DNA of 39,764 nt from Prevotella sp. UBA2755. Lineage in GTDB: Bacteria; Bacteroidota; Bacteroidia; Bacteroidales; Bacteroidaceae. The translations under genes were made by a program, and so were the position numbers. The notes below the pieces were generated by a model. That model was not told the DNA's origin and ran no database searches. It saw nothing but the letters and a program-made list of their open reading frames with translations. The stretch covers positions 1-39,764 of the forward strand of contig DEJF01000026.1 in NCBI GenBank assembly GCA_002353225.1, in the 5' to 3' direction. Of this stretch, positions 32,764-39,764 are shown piece by piece; position 1 is the stretch's first letter; each line of letters opens with the position of its first letter.

Positions 32764-33660
32764 CTATTCGTCCTGATAGGCTTCCTCCCCTATCTGCTCA
32801 CGGGCACCGATGGTGAGTTTGCGGAGGTCGTAGAAGGAGCCGTTATAGATATTGAAGTCGACGGTACCCTTGATGCCGGCGAGTCGCCCGTTATCGGTAT
32901 GCTGCCAGAACTTCCAAGGTCCCTGGTACTCCACCTGCTCCACATAATAATGCGCTATCCAATACGGATAACTGTCAAATACTGAGTCGTTTAAGTATTT
33001 GAGCTTAAATTTGTAATAAGTATAGATAATCGGCTTGATACGATAATGTCGCTCTACGATCTCAAGCCACTGCAACACACTCTCCTTGAACTCCTCGTCG
33101 GTCTGGTTCTTGGGTTTATGCTCCACGTCGAGGACAGGAGGCAGGTCACCATTCTCCAGTTTCACATTCTTGATGAAATACTCCGCCTGCGCCTTCGCTG
33201 GTGAGTGGACGCTATAGAAATGGTAAGCACCACGGGTGAACCCATATTCACGAGCCTGAAGGAAATTCTCATAGAAATTCTCATCGACAATACTGGCACC
33301 CTCTGTCGCTTTGATATAGATAAACCGGATAGGGTATTTGTCTATCTGTCCGTTGTCCTTCAGTTCCTGCCAGTCAATCTCCCCCTGGTGGTGACTGATG
33401 TCAATACCATGGATCTCATACCCCTCCGGGTAGTTGACATCCCCATACAGGGCACGCCAACGGAAGCCGAACGGACCGACGAAGATATAATAAAAGAAGA
33501 AGACGTAAAGCCCCACTATCAAACCGCCGCCGACCCACCAAGCCCATCCAGGCATGTGCTGAAACAGACGCACGAAGAGTCCTGGCCGCTTATGGCGGAC
33601 AGGACTCGTGATACGTCGCTTTGTCGTCGACTTATGTTGCGGTTTACGCTTTGTCGGCAT
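32764..33660 (-). CDS. GH25-type lysozyme domain protein with membrane anchor
   Basis: A 298-residue protein with a basic N-terminal cytoplasmic tail (KRKPQHKSTTKRR), one transmembrane helix (about 39-60, WAWWVGGGLIVGLYVFFFYYIF broken by aromatic residues), and a GH25 muramidase domain facing the periplasm. The family motifs are HGIDISHHQGEIDW (Asp at about 87), YIKATEGASIVDENF (Glu 120), GAYHFYS, and PPVLDVE (Asp 178, Glu 180), which hold the expected acidic catalytic residues. GH25 enzymes cut the MurNAc-GlcNAc bond of peptidoglycan, so a role in wall remodelling is likely. It starts eight bases after pfp and so shares its transcript. Confidence 0.88.
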   Translation of the reverse strand: MPTKRKPQHKSTTKRRITSPVRHKRPGLFVRLFQHMPGWAWWVGGGLIVGLYVFFFYYIFVGPFGFRWRALYGDVNYPEGYEIHGIDISHHQGEIDWQELKDNGQIDKYPIRFIYIKATEGASIVDENFYENFLQAREYGFTRGAYHFYSVHSPAKAQAEYFIKNVKLENGDLPPVLDVEHKPKNQTDEEFKESVLQWLEIVERHYRIKPIIYTYYKFKLKYLNDSVFDSYPYWIAHYYVEQVEYQGPWKFWQHTDNGRLAGIKGTVDFNIYNGSFYDLRKLTIGAREQIGEEAYQDE

Positions 33661-33668
33661 ATACTGTA

Positions 33669-35303
33669 TTAAGCCTTCTCAAGAGCCAGTGTCTTCGTAG
33701 GCTGGTCACAGACCTCTGCGGGTCCCCAATACTGGATAGGACCAGGATATACGTAGCAGGTATCCTTAGCCCACTGGTCACGATGAGCGGCAAAAGTCTT
33801 GAAGGGAGCACCGTCCAACTCCACGAGAGCCTTACGGATAACAGGTTTCATCTCACCGTTACGACGCTCCATGTTCATCATCATGGTGATGGGCACACCA
33901 CCAGCCACCCACTGGTCAGCAGGAGCAGTAGTGTTCTTCACGATAGCCATGTAACCAGTCTTGCCATTGGCAATCAACTGGGCTGCGGAGGTACCGAGGG
34001 CATAGCAATAGTCAGCGTCGAAGTTAGAAGGAGCGGCGCAGCGTCCCTCATAACCGAAGAAGTGATGGAGGGCGGAGAACTTACCAGAGTACTTACCAGC
34101 CTTCTTCATACGCTCCAACTTCTGAGCCACCATGGTAGACAGCAGTTTCTCGGTCTCAATCAGTGATACCTGTACGTTTCCGTGCGGGTCACGGTCGAGG
34201 GCGAGTTGACGAGCCACACCTACAGGCAGGCTGTTGAAGACAGCGAGGTTCTCCTCTGTCAGATGACTCTTAGCGAAGTCCACCTGCTCGTCACGGCTGA
34301 TATCCTTAGCCTCTGGAAGAGCCAACACGTCGTTCAGTTGAGCGATCAGTTTCTTGATAGCAGGAATGAACTCAATCAGTCCCTCAGGGATGATGATGGT
34401 ACCGAAGTTATTACCCTCAGCGGCACGTGTGGCAACAGCATTGGCGATATAGGTAACGATATCGTCAAGACTCTGCTCCTTAGCCTCTACCTCCTCGCTG
34501 ACGAGACAGATGTTAGGCTGAGTCTGCAAAGCACACTCCAAGGCGATATGAGAGGCAGAGCGTCCCATCACCTTGATGAAGTGCCAGTACTTACGTGCAG
34601 AGTTACAGTCGCGCTCGATATTACCAATCAACTCAGAGTAGGTCTTACAAGCGGTATCGAAACCGAAGGAAGTCTCAATCTGGTCGTTCTTCAAGTCACC
34701 GTCGATGGTCTTAGGACAACCGATGACCTGTACGCCATAGTTCTTGGCGGCATAGTACTCAGCGAGGACGCAGGCATTGGTGTTAGAGTCGTCACCACCG
34801 ATAATCACGATAGCCTTGATGTCGAGTTCACGGATAATCTCCAAGCCCTTCTCAAACTGGTCTACCTTCTCCAGTTTGGTACGACCAGAACCGATCATAT
34901 CGAAACCACCCGTGTTACGATACTCGTCGATGATTTCCTTTGTCAACTCCATATAGTTGTGGTCTACCAGACCGCCAGGACCAAGGATGAAACCGAAGAG
35001 ACGGTTCTCGGGGTTGAGTTTCTTAATCTGGTCGAACAGACCGGTAATCACGTTGTGACCACCAGGAGCCTGACCACCAGACAGGATGATACCCACGTTC
35101 ATCTTCTTGGTGTTAGCCTCGTCGGCGGGAACAAACTCCACGATAGGCATACCATAGGTGTTGGGGAACAACTTCTTGATCTCCTCCTGGTCACCCACAC
35201 TCTGGGTCGGCTGACCCTCCTTGATTTTCACTGCGCCCTGAAGAGCCTTTGGCAATTTAGGCTGATAGGCTGCTCTTGCTTGTTGCAATGCACTTTTTTC
35301 CAT
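33669..35303 (-). CDS. pfp: Pyrophosphate-dependent 6-phosphofructokinase
   Basis: A 544-residue long-form PPi-PFK that reversibly phosphorylates fructose-6-phosphate with pyrophosphate in glycolysis. GGDDSNTNA at about 169-177 is decisive: the Asp in GGDD replaces the Gly that lets ATP bind in ATP-PFK. Also present are LSGGQAPGGHNVI (about 75-87), the catalytic PKTIDGDLKN (197-206) and MGRSASHIALE (246-256). Long PPi-PFKs are typical of Bacteroidota. The start follows a perfect -7 box (35349-35356) by 45 bases. Confidence 0.96.
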   Translation of the reverse strand: MEKSALQQARAAYQPKLPKALQGAVKIKEGQPTQSVGDQEEIKKLFPNTYGMPIVEFVPADEANTKKMNVGIILSGGQAPGGHNVITGLFDQIKKLNPENRLFGFILGPGGLVDHNYMELTKEIIDEYRNTGGFDMIGSGRTKLEKVDQFEKGLEIIRELDIKAIVIIGGDDSNTNACVLAEYYAAKNYGVQVIGCPKTIDGDLKNDQIETSFGFDTACKTYSELIGNIERDCNSARKYWHFIKVMGRSASHIALECALQTQPNICLVSEEVEAKEQSLDDIVTYIANAVATRAAEGNNFGTIIIPEGLIEFIPAIKKLIAQLNDVLALPEAKDISRDEQVDFAKSHLTEENLAVFNSLPVGVARQLALDRDPHGNVQVSLIETEKLLSTMVAQKLERMKKAGKYSGKFSALHHFFGYEGRCAAPSNFDADYCYALGTSAAQLIANGKTGYMAIVKNTTAPADQWVAGGVPITMMMNMERRNGEMKPVIRKALVELDGAPFKTFAAHRDQWAKDTCYVYPGPIQYWGPAEVCDQPTKTLALEKA

Positions 35304-35348
35304 AAATTCTATTGTTTAATAAATTGAATTGATTTCCTAATTGGCTGA

Positions 35349-35356
35349 CAAAATTA
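35349..35356 (-). promoter_or_regulatory. -7 element for pfp
   Basis: Minus strand TAATTTTG, a perfect TAnnTTTG match, 46 bases upstream of the pfp start codon; the -33 box is not clear. Confidence 0.5.
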
Positions 35357-35428
35357 ATCAATTTCTGATAGAAATAAGAAAGAATAAGGGGTATTTTCTG
35401 CTTTTTAATATTTTTTTGTGATGAATGC

Positions 35429-35459
35429 TTGGTAAGTTGAAATAAATTCCGTATCTTTG
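35429..35459 (+). promoter_or_regulatory. Promoter for the 89-residue protein operon
   Basis: TTG at 35429-35431, a 20-base spacer, then TATCTTTG at 35452-35459, a perfect -7 box. It is followed by AGGAGG at 35481-35486, nine bases before the ATG at 35496. Confidence 0.65.
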
Positions 35460-35495
35460 GAACTCAAATATAACCAATTTAGGAGGAAAAACTTT

Positions 35496-35765
35496 ATGGC
35501 AAACAAAAGATCATTGAAAAAACAAATCAACCTTATCTGTGAGGAACTCTTTGTAGACTTCGTAGCAGCATCATTGTACGGAAACGCCCCTAACGAGTCA
35601 GAAGCGGAGGCTATCTTATTCTCTATCGCAAAACTGCAAAACAACTACATCAGCAGAGTCTCACATCCAGAGCCGGGCATGCCGGCTAAACAATACTATC
35701 GGGATCTCCGGGAACAGTTCAGCAAACAGGTCTCTGAGATTCTCGACCAGATCAACAATCTATAA
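35496..35765 (+). CDS. Conserved Bacteroidota protein of unknown function, 89 residues
   Basis: An 89-residue soluble, probably helical protein starting MANKRSLKKQINLICEELF. The ATG at 35496 is chosen because a strong AGGAGG precedes it; an upstream in-frame ATG at 35457 overlaps the promoter. It contains FVAASLYG and the conserved-looking YISRVSHPEPGMPAKQYYRDL, which I recall from small hypothetical proteins of Bacteroidales, often beside the same acyltransferase. No known domain was recognised. It is the first gene of a plus-strand operon, five bases before the acyltransferase gene. Confidence 0.78.
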   Translation: MANKRSLKKQINLICEELFVDFVAASLYGNAPNESEAEAILFSIAKLQNNYISRVSHPEPGMPAKQYYRDLREQFSKQVSEILDQINNL

Positions 35766-35770
35766 TTATT

Positions 35771-36328
35771 ATGTGGAAATCATTTTGTAATTGGCTACTT
35801 TACAAACGTATGGGGTGGACCGCCGAGGTAACGGAGGCTCACCCCGACAAGTATATTATCTGTCTGGCTCCCCATACCAGCAACTGGGACTTCCTCCTCG
35901 GACAACTCTATAGCGGTGCGGAAGGCTTCAAGAGTAACTTCCTGATGAAGAAAGAGTGGTTCTTCTGGCCCCTCGGTCCTATCTTCAAGAAACTGGGCGG
36001 CATCCCCGTATGGCGCACCAAGCACACCAGTATGACTGACAATCTGGCTGAGACGGCGCGACAGGCAAAGACCTTCCATCTCTGTATCACGCCAGAGGGC
36101 ACCCGCTCTCCGAACCCCGACTGGAAGAAAGGTTTCTATTATATCGCCCTCAAGGCGGAGATGCCTATCCTGCTCTATGGCATCGACTACGAGCGGAAGC
36201 ACATCGAATGCACCAAGACCATTATCCCCAACGGCGACATCGACCAACAGATGCGCGAGATTAAACTATACTTCTGTAAGTTCAAGGGGAAGAAGCCTGA
36301 GAACTTTGCTATTGGAAACATCGAATGA
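35771..36328 (+). CDS. PlsC-type lysophospholipid acyltransferase
   Basis: A 185-residue acyltransferase of the PlsC/LPLAT family. The catalytic HX4D box reads APHTSNWD (His 35, Asp 40). The glycerophosphate-binding motif TPEGTRS is at about residues 107-113. Both key boxes are intact. Family members add a fatty acyl chain to lysophosphatidic acid or a related lipid at the membrane. It is shorter than full-length PlsC and may act on another lipid. It overlaps the downstream secreted protein gene by four bases (ATGA), which implies coupling. Confidence 0.88.
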   Translation: MWKSFCNWLLYKRMGWTAEVTEAHPDKYIICLAPHTSNWDFLLGQLYSGAEGFKSNFLMKKEWFFWPLGPIFKKLGGIPVWRTKHTSMTDNLAETARQAKTFHLCITPEGTRSPNPDWKKGFYYIALKAEMPILLYGIDYERKHIECTKTIIPNGDIDQQMREIKLYFCKFKGKKPENFAIGNIE

Positions 36329-39135
36329 AAAAGAATTTTATTGCTTTACTTCTGAGCGCAGCCCTCTGCGGAGGACAAGCGTGGGCACAGAGTGCCAATA
36401 CAAGTGCCATCAAGGACAAACTGGAGAATTACTTCAAGAACTATAAGCCACAGGGGGCTCAGTTCTCGAGGACGGCACACCTTACAGACTTGGAGATTGA
36501 CGAAGAGGATGAGACGATTACCGTCACCGTGAATGACGCTTTCGCCGAACAGAGTTTCACCCCACAGGTGGTGGAGGACATCTATAGTCGGGTGAAAGAA
36601 CTCATCCCCTCTCCTTACGGAAAATACGACCTGAGGGTGGAGACTCACAACTACGAGATACACGAACTGGTTCCTAACCGCCTCAGGAAGCATAAGGACA
36701 AAGACCGCCAATGGGGTGATATCGACTACAAGGGCGAACCGTGGGTCAAGAATGTCTCACAGCCTCATGAGGTCACAGAGGGCTTGCAGAACAGACACCT
36801 GTCGCTCTGGGCGAGTCACGGTCGTTATTATGACGTGAAGGCGAACATCTGGAAATGGCAGCGTCCGAACCTTTTTGGTACCACAGAGGACTTGTTCACG
36901 CAGACCATTGTCGTCCCCTACCTCATCCCCATGCTGGAGAATGCGGGAGCGATTGTCTTCACCCCTCGTGAGAGGGTATGGCAGCGGGAGGAGATCATCG
37001 TCGACAATGACGGCAGCAAGCGTAACTATATCGAGGCGACATCCCATGGGAAATGGAAGACGACGAATATTCCGGGCTTTGCCTATCATGATTCAGCATA
37101 CGTTGATAACGAGAATCCTTTCGAGGCTGGTACGGCACGGATGGTGAAGACCACCAACAGCAAGAGCCGTTACTCTCTTGCCAGTTACCAACCTGACTTC
37201 CCCAAGAGCGGACGCTATGCCGTGTATGTGAGTTACCAGACGATGGACAACAGTATCGACAATGCCGAATATACCGTATGGCACAAGGGTGAGCGCACCG
37301 TCTTCCATGTCAACCAGCAGATGGGTGGTGGCACCTGGGTCTATCTCGGTACTTTCGAGTTTGACAAGGGATATAGTGAGTTCAACCGTGTGACACTGAC
37401 GAACCAGAGTGACCAAAGTGGTGTGGTGACGACGGATGCCATCCGCTTCGGGGGTGGTATGGGTAATATCAAACGTGGTGAGTCTGTCAGCGGACTCCCC
37501 CGTGCCGTAGAGGGTGCCAGATACTATGCGCAGTGGGCTGGCATGCCCTACGCTGTCTATAGCGGCAAAGAGGGTATGGACGACTATGCCGACGATATCA
37601 ATGTGCGCTCTCACATGACCAACTATCTTGCTGGCGGCTCTCCTTTCGTACCTGACAAAGAGGGATTGCGAGTACCTATCGAGTTGGCACTTGCCGTACA
37701 TAGTGACGCTGGTATCGCGAAAGACGAGAATGGAATGATTGGTACCTTGTCGATCTTCACCTCCAATTTCAACGAAGGAAAACTTAACGCAGGTATCTCC
37801 CGTCTTGCCTCCCGTGACTTTTCGGATGCCCTATTGACGAATGTCACCACTGGGTTACAATACCAATACGGACGCTGGAACCGTCGTGAACTCTACGACC
37901 GTAACTATTCTGAGACCAGACTGCCAGCCGTGCCGAGTGCTATCCTGGAGACGTTGTCACACCAGAACTTCAATGATATGCGCTACGGACATGACCCTCA
38001 TTTCAAGTTCACGCTGGCACGTATCATCTACAAGACGATCCTCCGTTATGTCAACGAGCAACATAACCGCTCATGTGTCGTAACTCCCTTGGCTCCCGAG
38101 AATTTCTATATCGAACTCTCCAAGAACAAGGCACGACTGCATTGGGAGGAGGTGACAGACCTGCAAGAGCCGTCTGCCGAGGCAACAGGTTATATCGTCT
38201 ATACATCACAGGGCGGTGCTGATTTCGACAACGGCACTTATGTCAAGGGCAAGAGTCATGAACTGGAACTGGAACCTGACATGCTCTACCATTTCAAAGT
38301 GGTTGCCGTCAACAAGGGCGGACGTAGTTTCCCCTCAGAGACACTCTCTGCCTATTATCATCCTGGAGCGAAGAAGACGGTGATGATCGTCAATAACTTC
38401 CACCGCTTGTCGTCTCCTGCCATCCGTACCTTTGGTGGCGAAAAGGAGTTTAATATGAACGACGACCCTGGTATCACTTATGGCACGACGGCCGGATGGG
38501 CTGGTCTGTCGTTCATCGCCGGCAACGAGTTCAACTATGTCACCACCCATGCCAAGGCAATTGCCTCTGCTCAGGAGTATAATATTGTCAGTGCGTCCGA
38601 CAAGGTGATAGAGGGTGGCGATGTGAAACTGAAGAACTATGCGCTGGTTGACCTCGTGTTAGGACTGGAACGCAACGACGGACATAGTCTGGTGTACTAT
38701 AAGACGTTCACGAAGAGCATGCGGAAGACACTCACTGACTACACCCGTCGTGGAGGTGCCCTGCTGGTGAACGGTGCTTATATCGGTACAGATATCGCCG
38801 GAGAGGAAGAGGAGCAGTTTGTGCAACAGACCTTGAAATGCTCCTATGGCGGACAGTACAGAGCACAGAGTGACGTGGTGGAGGGCATGGGTACCCAGAT
38901 ACCTTATTATAATAGACTCAACGAGGAGCACTATGCCGCTACCTCTGCCGATGTCCTCAACGCCATGCCGTCTGCCTTCCCCGTCATGCGCTATGCTGAC
39001 GGACAGGGTGCCGCTGTCGCCTATAAGGGGAAAGACTACCGTTCGTTCATCATGGGATTCCCCTTCGAGTGTATCAAGGAGGAGCAGAAACAATGTTCTA
39101 TCATGCGTGGAATATTAAATTTCCTATTAAAATAA
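36325..39135 (+). CDS. Secreted multidomain protein: split amidase-like domain, golvesin-like insert, Fn3
   Basis: A 936-residue exported protein. After a signal peptide (cleavage after AWA, near residue 21) and an N-terminal domain (25-130) comes an N-acetylmuramoyl-L-alanine-amidase-like fold with possible zinc ligands in LWASHGRYYD (His 165), TTEDLF (Glu 188), LAVHSDAG (His 459) and AILETLSHQN (Glu 542). A golvesin-like domain (about 285-378, SRYSLASYQPDFPKSGRYAV) appears inserted between the second and third ligands. Then come an Fn3 domain (about 588-677) and a Rossmann-like C-terminal region (685-936). Databases often call such proteins xanthan lyase, for which I see no support. It likely acts on peptidoglycan or envelope polymers. 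It lies next to an acyltransferase and overlaps it by four bases. Confidence 0.75.
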   Translation: MKKNFIALLLSAALCGGQAWAQSANTSAIKDKLENYFKNYKPQGAQFSRTAHLTDLEIDEEDETITVTVNDAFAEQSFTPQVVEDIYSRVKELIPSPYGKYDLRVETHNYEIHELVPNRLRKHKDKDRQWGDIDYKGEPWVKNVSQPHEVTEGLQNRHLSLWASHGRYYDVKANIWKWQRPNLFGTTEDLFTQTIVVPYLIPMLENAGAIVFTPRERVWQREEIIVDNDGSKRNYIEATSHGKWKTTNIPGFAYHDSAYVDNENPFEAGTARMVKTTNSKSRYSLASYQPDFPKSGRYAVYVSYQTMDNSIDNAEYTVWHKGERTVFHVNQQMGGGTWVYLGTFEFDKGYSEFNRVTLTNQSDQSGVVTTDAIRFGGGMGNIKRGESVSGLPRAVEGARYYAQWAGMPYAVYSGKEGMDDYADDINVRSHMTNYLAGGSPFVPDKEGLRVPIELALAVHSDAGIAKDENGMIGTLSIFTSNFNEGKLNAGISRLASRDFSDALLTNVTTGLQYQYGRWNRRELYDRNYSETRLPAVPSAILETLSHQNFNDMRYGHDPHFKFTLARIIYKTILRYVNEQHNRSCVVTPLAPENFYIELSKNKARLHWEEVTDLQEPSAEATGYIVYTSQGGADFDNGTYVKGKSHELELEPDMLYHFKVVAVNKGGRSFPSETLSAYYHPGAKKTVMIVNNFHRLSSPAIRTFGGEKEFNMNDDPGITYGTTAGWAGLSFIAGNEFNYVTTHAKAIASAQEYNIVSASDKVIEGGDVKLKNYALVDLVLGLERNDGHSLVYYKTFTKSMRKTLTDYTRRGGALLVNGAYIGTDIAGEEEEQFVQQTLKCSYGGQYRAQSDVVEGMGTQIPYYNRLNEEHYAATSADVLNAMPSAFPVMRYADGQGAAVAYKGKDYRSFIMGFPFECIKEEQKQCSIMRGILNFLLK

Positions 39136-39155
39136 TAACTAAAAGCCTATTGATT

Positions 39156-39503
39156 ATGTACAAGATTCAAACAAACTCAAGCGGTACAAGAAGTATCGAG
39201 ATCAGCGAACAACATCTGGAGACTATCGAGAAGTATCAACTCTTCCGTGACTTGATTGACTCCAACGGCTATGTGGATGAGCAGGTACTCGACAAACTGA
39301 AACTGAACATCCGCTCCATGCTGGAGTCTGATGCCGGGAAGGACAAGAACCTGCTGGACCTCTGTCTGGATGTCATCTATCACCAGAACATGAAAGCGTA
39401 TGGTCTGCAGCAACTCGTCCTGCTGTTTATCAACTGGAAGAACCGTGGTAACGACAACCTCGGTATGACGAGACGTGCCTTCCAAGGGACACCGTTTAAT
39501 TAG
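39156..39503 (+). CDS. Hypothetical protein, 115 residues
   Basis: A 115-residue soluble protein starting MYKIQTNSSGTRSIEISEQH, with a helical middle (VLDKLKLNIRSMLESDAGKD) and a polar end (NWKNRGNDNLGMTRRAFQG). No domain was recognised and no signal peptide or membrane helix is seen. The ATG at 39156 is chosen over an in-frame ATG at 39069 lying inside the previous gene; the previous stop at 39135 is 20 bases away. It probably belongs to the plus-strand operon starting at 35496. A tandem repeat begins at its stop codon. Confidence 0.65.
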   Translation: MYKIQTNSSGTRSIEISEQHLETIEKYQLFRDLIDSNGYVDEQVLDKLKLNIRSMLESDAGKDKNLLDLCLDVIYHQNMKAYGLQQLVLLFINWKNRGNDNLGMTRRAFQGTPFN

Positions 39504-39558
39504 TTCATAGTTCATAGTTGAGAGTTCATAGTTGAGAGTTCATAGTTCATAGTTTAGA
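39502..39558. repeat. Tandem repeat of AGTTCATAGTTGAG units
   Basis: Two perfect 14-base units lie at 39509-39522 and 39523-39536, flanked by partial copies with AGTTCATAG spacing. The repeat starts at the stop codon of the 115-residue gene and ends one base before the radical SAM gene start. From memory, simple TTCATAGTT-type spacers are common in Bacteroidales. Confidence 0.8.
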
Positions 39559-39764
39559 GTGTTGGAGTATAGACTGACGGATTTTCTGCCGACGACGAAG
39601 AAGGAACTGGACCTACGTGGATGGACGGAGGTGGATGTCATCCTGTTTAGTGGCGACGCTTACGTCGACCATCCCTCCTTTGGTGTCGCTGTCATCGGAC
39701 GTGTGCTGGAGGCGGCAGGCTATAAGGTGGCTATTGTCCCCCAACCTGACTGGCACGGTGACTA
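39559..39764 (+). CDS. ygiQ: YgiQ-type radical SAM protein, 5' part only
   Basis: The reading frame is open to the window edge and encodes EYRLTDFLPTTKKELDLRGW, then DVILFSGDAYVDHPSFGVAV and VIGRVLEAAGYKVAIVPQPD. This matches the strongly conserved N-terminus of the YgiQ family of radical SAM proteins; the CxxxCxxC cluster motif lies beyond the window. No ATG start exists: an in-frame TAG at 39550-39552 leaves only GTG at 39559 or TTG at 39562 (which begins the family sequence exactly). Function in the family is not settled. Partial gene, cut by the window end. Confidence 0.88.
   Translation, partial: MLEYRLTDFLPTTKKELDLRGWTEVDVILFSGDAYVDHPSFGVAVIGRVLEAAGYKVAIVPQPDWHGD

Noticed and set aside
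34182..35327. A 381-residue open frame on the plus strand opposite pfp.
   Set aside because: It is wholly antisense to a clearly real gene, has shadow-type composition rich in Leu, Thr and Asp, no recognisable domain, and no promoter or ribosome site.
1..39764. CRISPR arrays, tRNA or rRNA genes, transposases and prophage genes.
   Set aside because: No regularly spaced repeats, tRNA-like cloverleaf or mobile-element protein was recognised on either strand.

Overview
The window looks like a chromosomal segment of a Bacteroidales bacterium, most likely Prevotella or a close relative. The grounds are a complete Na+-translocating NADH:quinone reductase (nqrABCDEF), a PPi-dependent phosphofructokinase, Bacteroidota-type promoters (TTTG, about 20 bases, then TAnnTTTG) in front of most transcription units, weak use of Shine-Dalgarno sites, a DUF4827 lipoprotein, and a Prevotella-style surface protein ending in a type-A-like sorting tail. 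No rRNA, tRNA, CRISPR array, transposase or phage gene was seen. Gene density is high and most genes lie in tightly packed or overlapping operons.

Layout. (1) 1-6.2 kb, minus strand: thrS, a sugar-phosphate nucleotidyltransferase, an NrnA-type DHH phosphoesterase, a DUF4827 lipoprotein and glmM. (2) 6.3-12.9 kb: a Bax-inhibitor-1 membrane protein, a secreted SGNH hydrolase, and a lactate module made of lactate permease (minus) diverging from lutABC (plus), followed by a helix-hairpin-helix DUF4332 protein. (3) 12.9-20.1 kb, minus strand: one run of eight genes, MATE transporter, cytidylate-kinase-like protein, metallophosphoesterase, rfbB, purT, fdtA-like ketoisomerase, FemAB/GNAT-like acyltransferase and PLP aminotransferase. 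The rfbB, fdtA, aminotransferase and acyltransferase set reads as a route to a dTDP-3-acylamino-3,6-dideoxyhexose. (4) 20.3-26.1 kb: nqrA-F. (5) 26.3-30.7 kb, plus strand: a 1,469-residue TamB-like protein closed by a strong terminator. (6) 30.75-32.75 kb: an islet with a strong promoter, a roughly 310-base structured leader containing a terminator-like hairpin, a mosaic Ig-like surface protein, a 46-residue peptide gene with an unusually strong Shine-Dalgarno site, a terminator and a repeat-dense spacer. (7) 32.8-35.3 kb, minus: GH25 lysozyme-like membrane protein and pfp. (8) 35.45 kb to the end, plus: a conserved 89-residue protein, a PlsC-type acyltransferase, a large secreted amidase/golvesin/Fn3 protein, a 115-residue unknown, and the start of a YgiQ-type radical SAM gene cut by the window edge.

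Most of the window is core metabolism and envelope biology: cell-wall amino sugar supply (glmM), respiratory sodium pumping (nqr), lactate oxidation (lut) and outer-membrane assembly (tamB). The part that ordinary annotation explains least is the 30.75-32.75 kb islet. Its conserved-looking ends (leader RNA and signal peptide; C-terminal region and small peptide) enclose an AT-rich central segment of different composition, which suggests a surface-protein cassette under RNA-level control. All functions are assigned by reading motifs and family resemblance; nothing was searched against a database.
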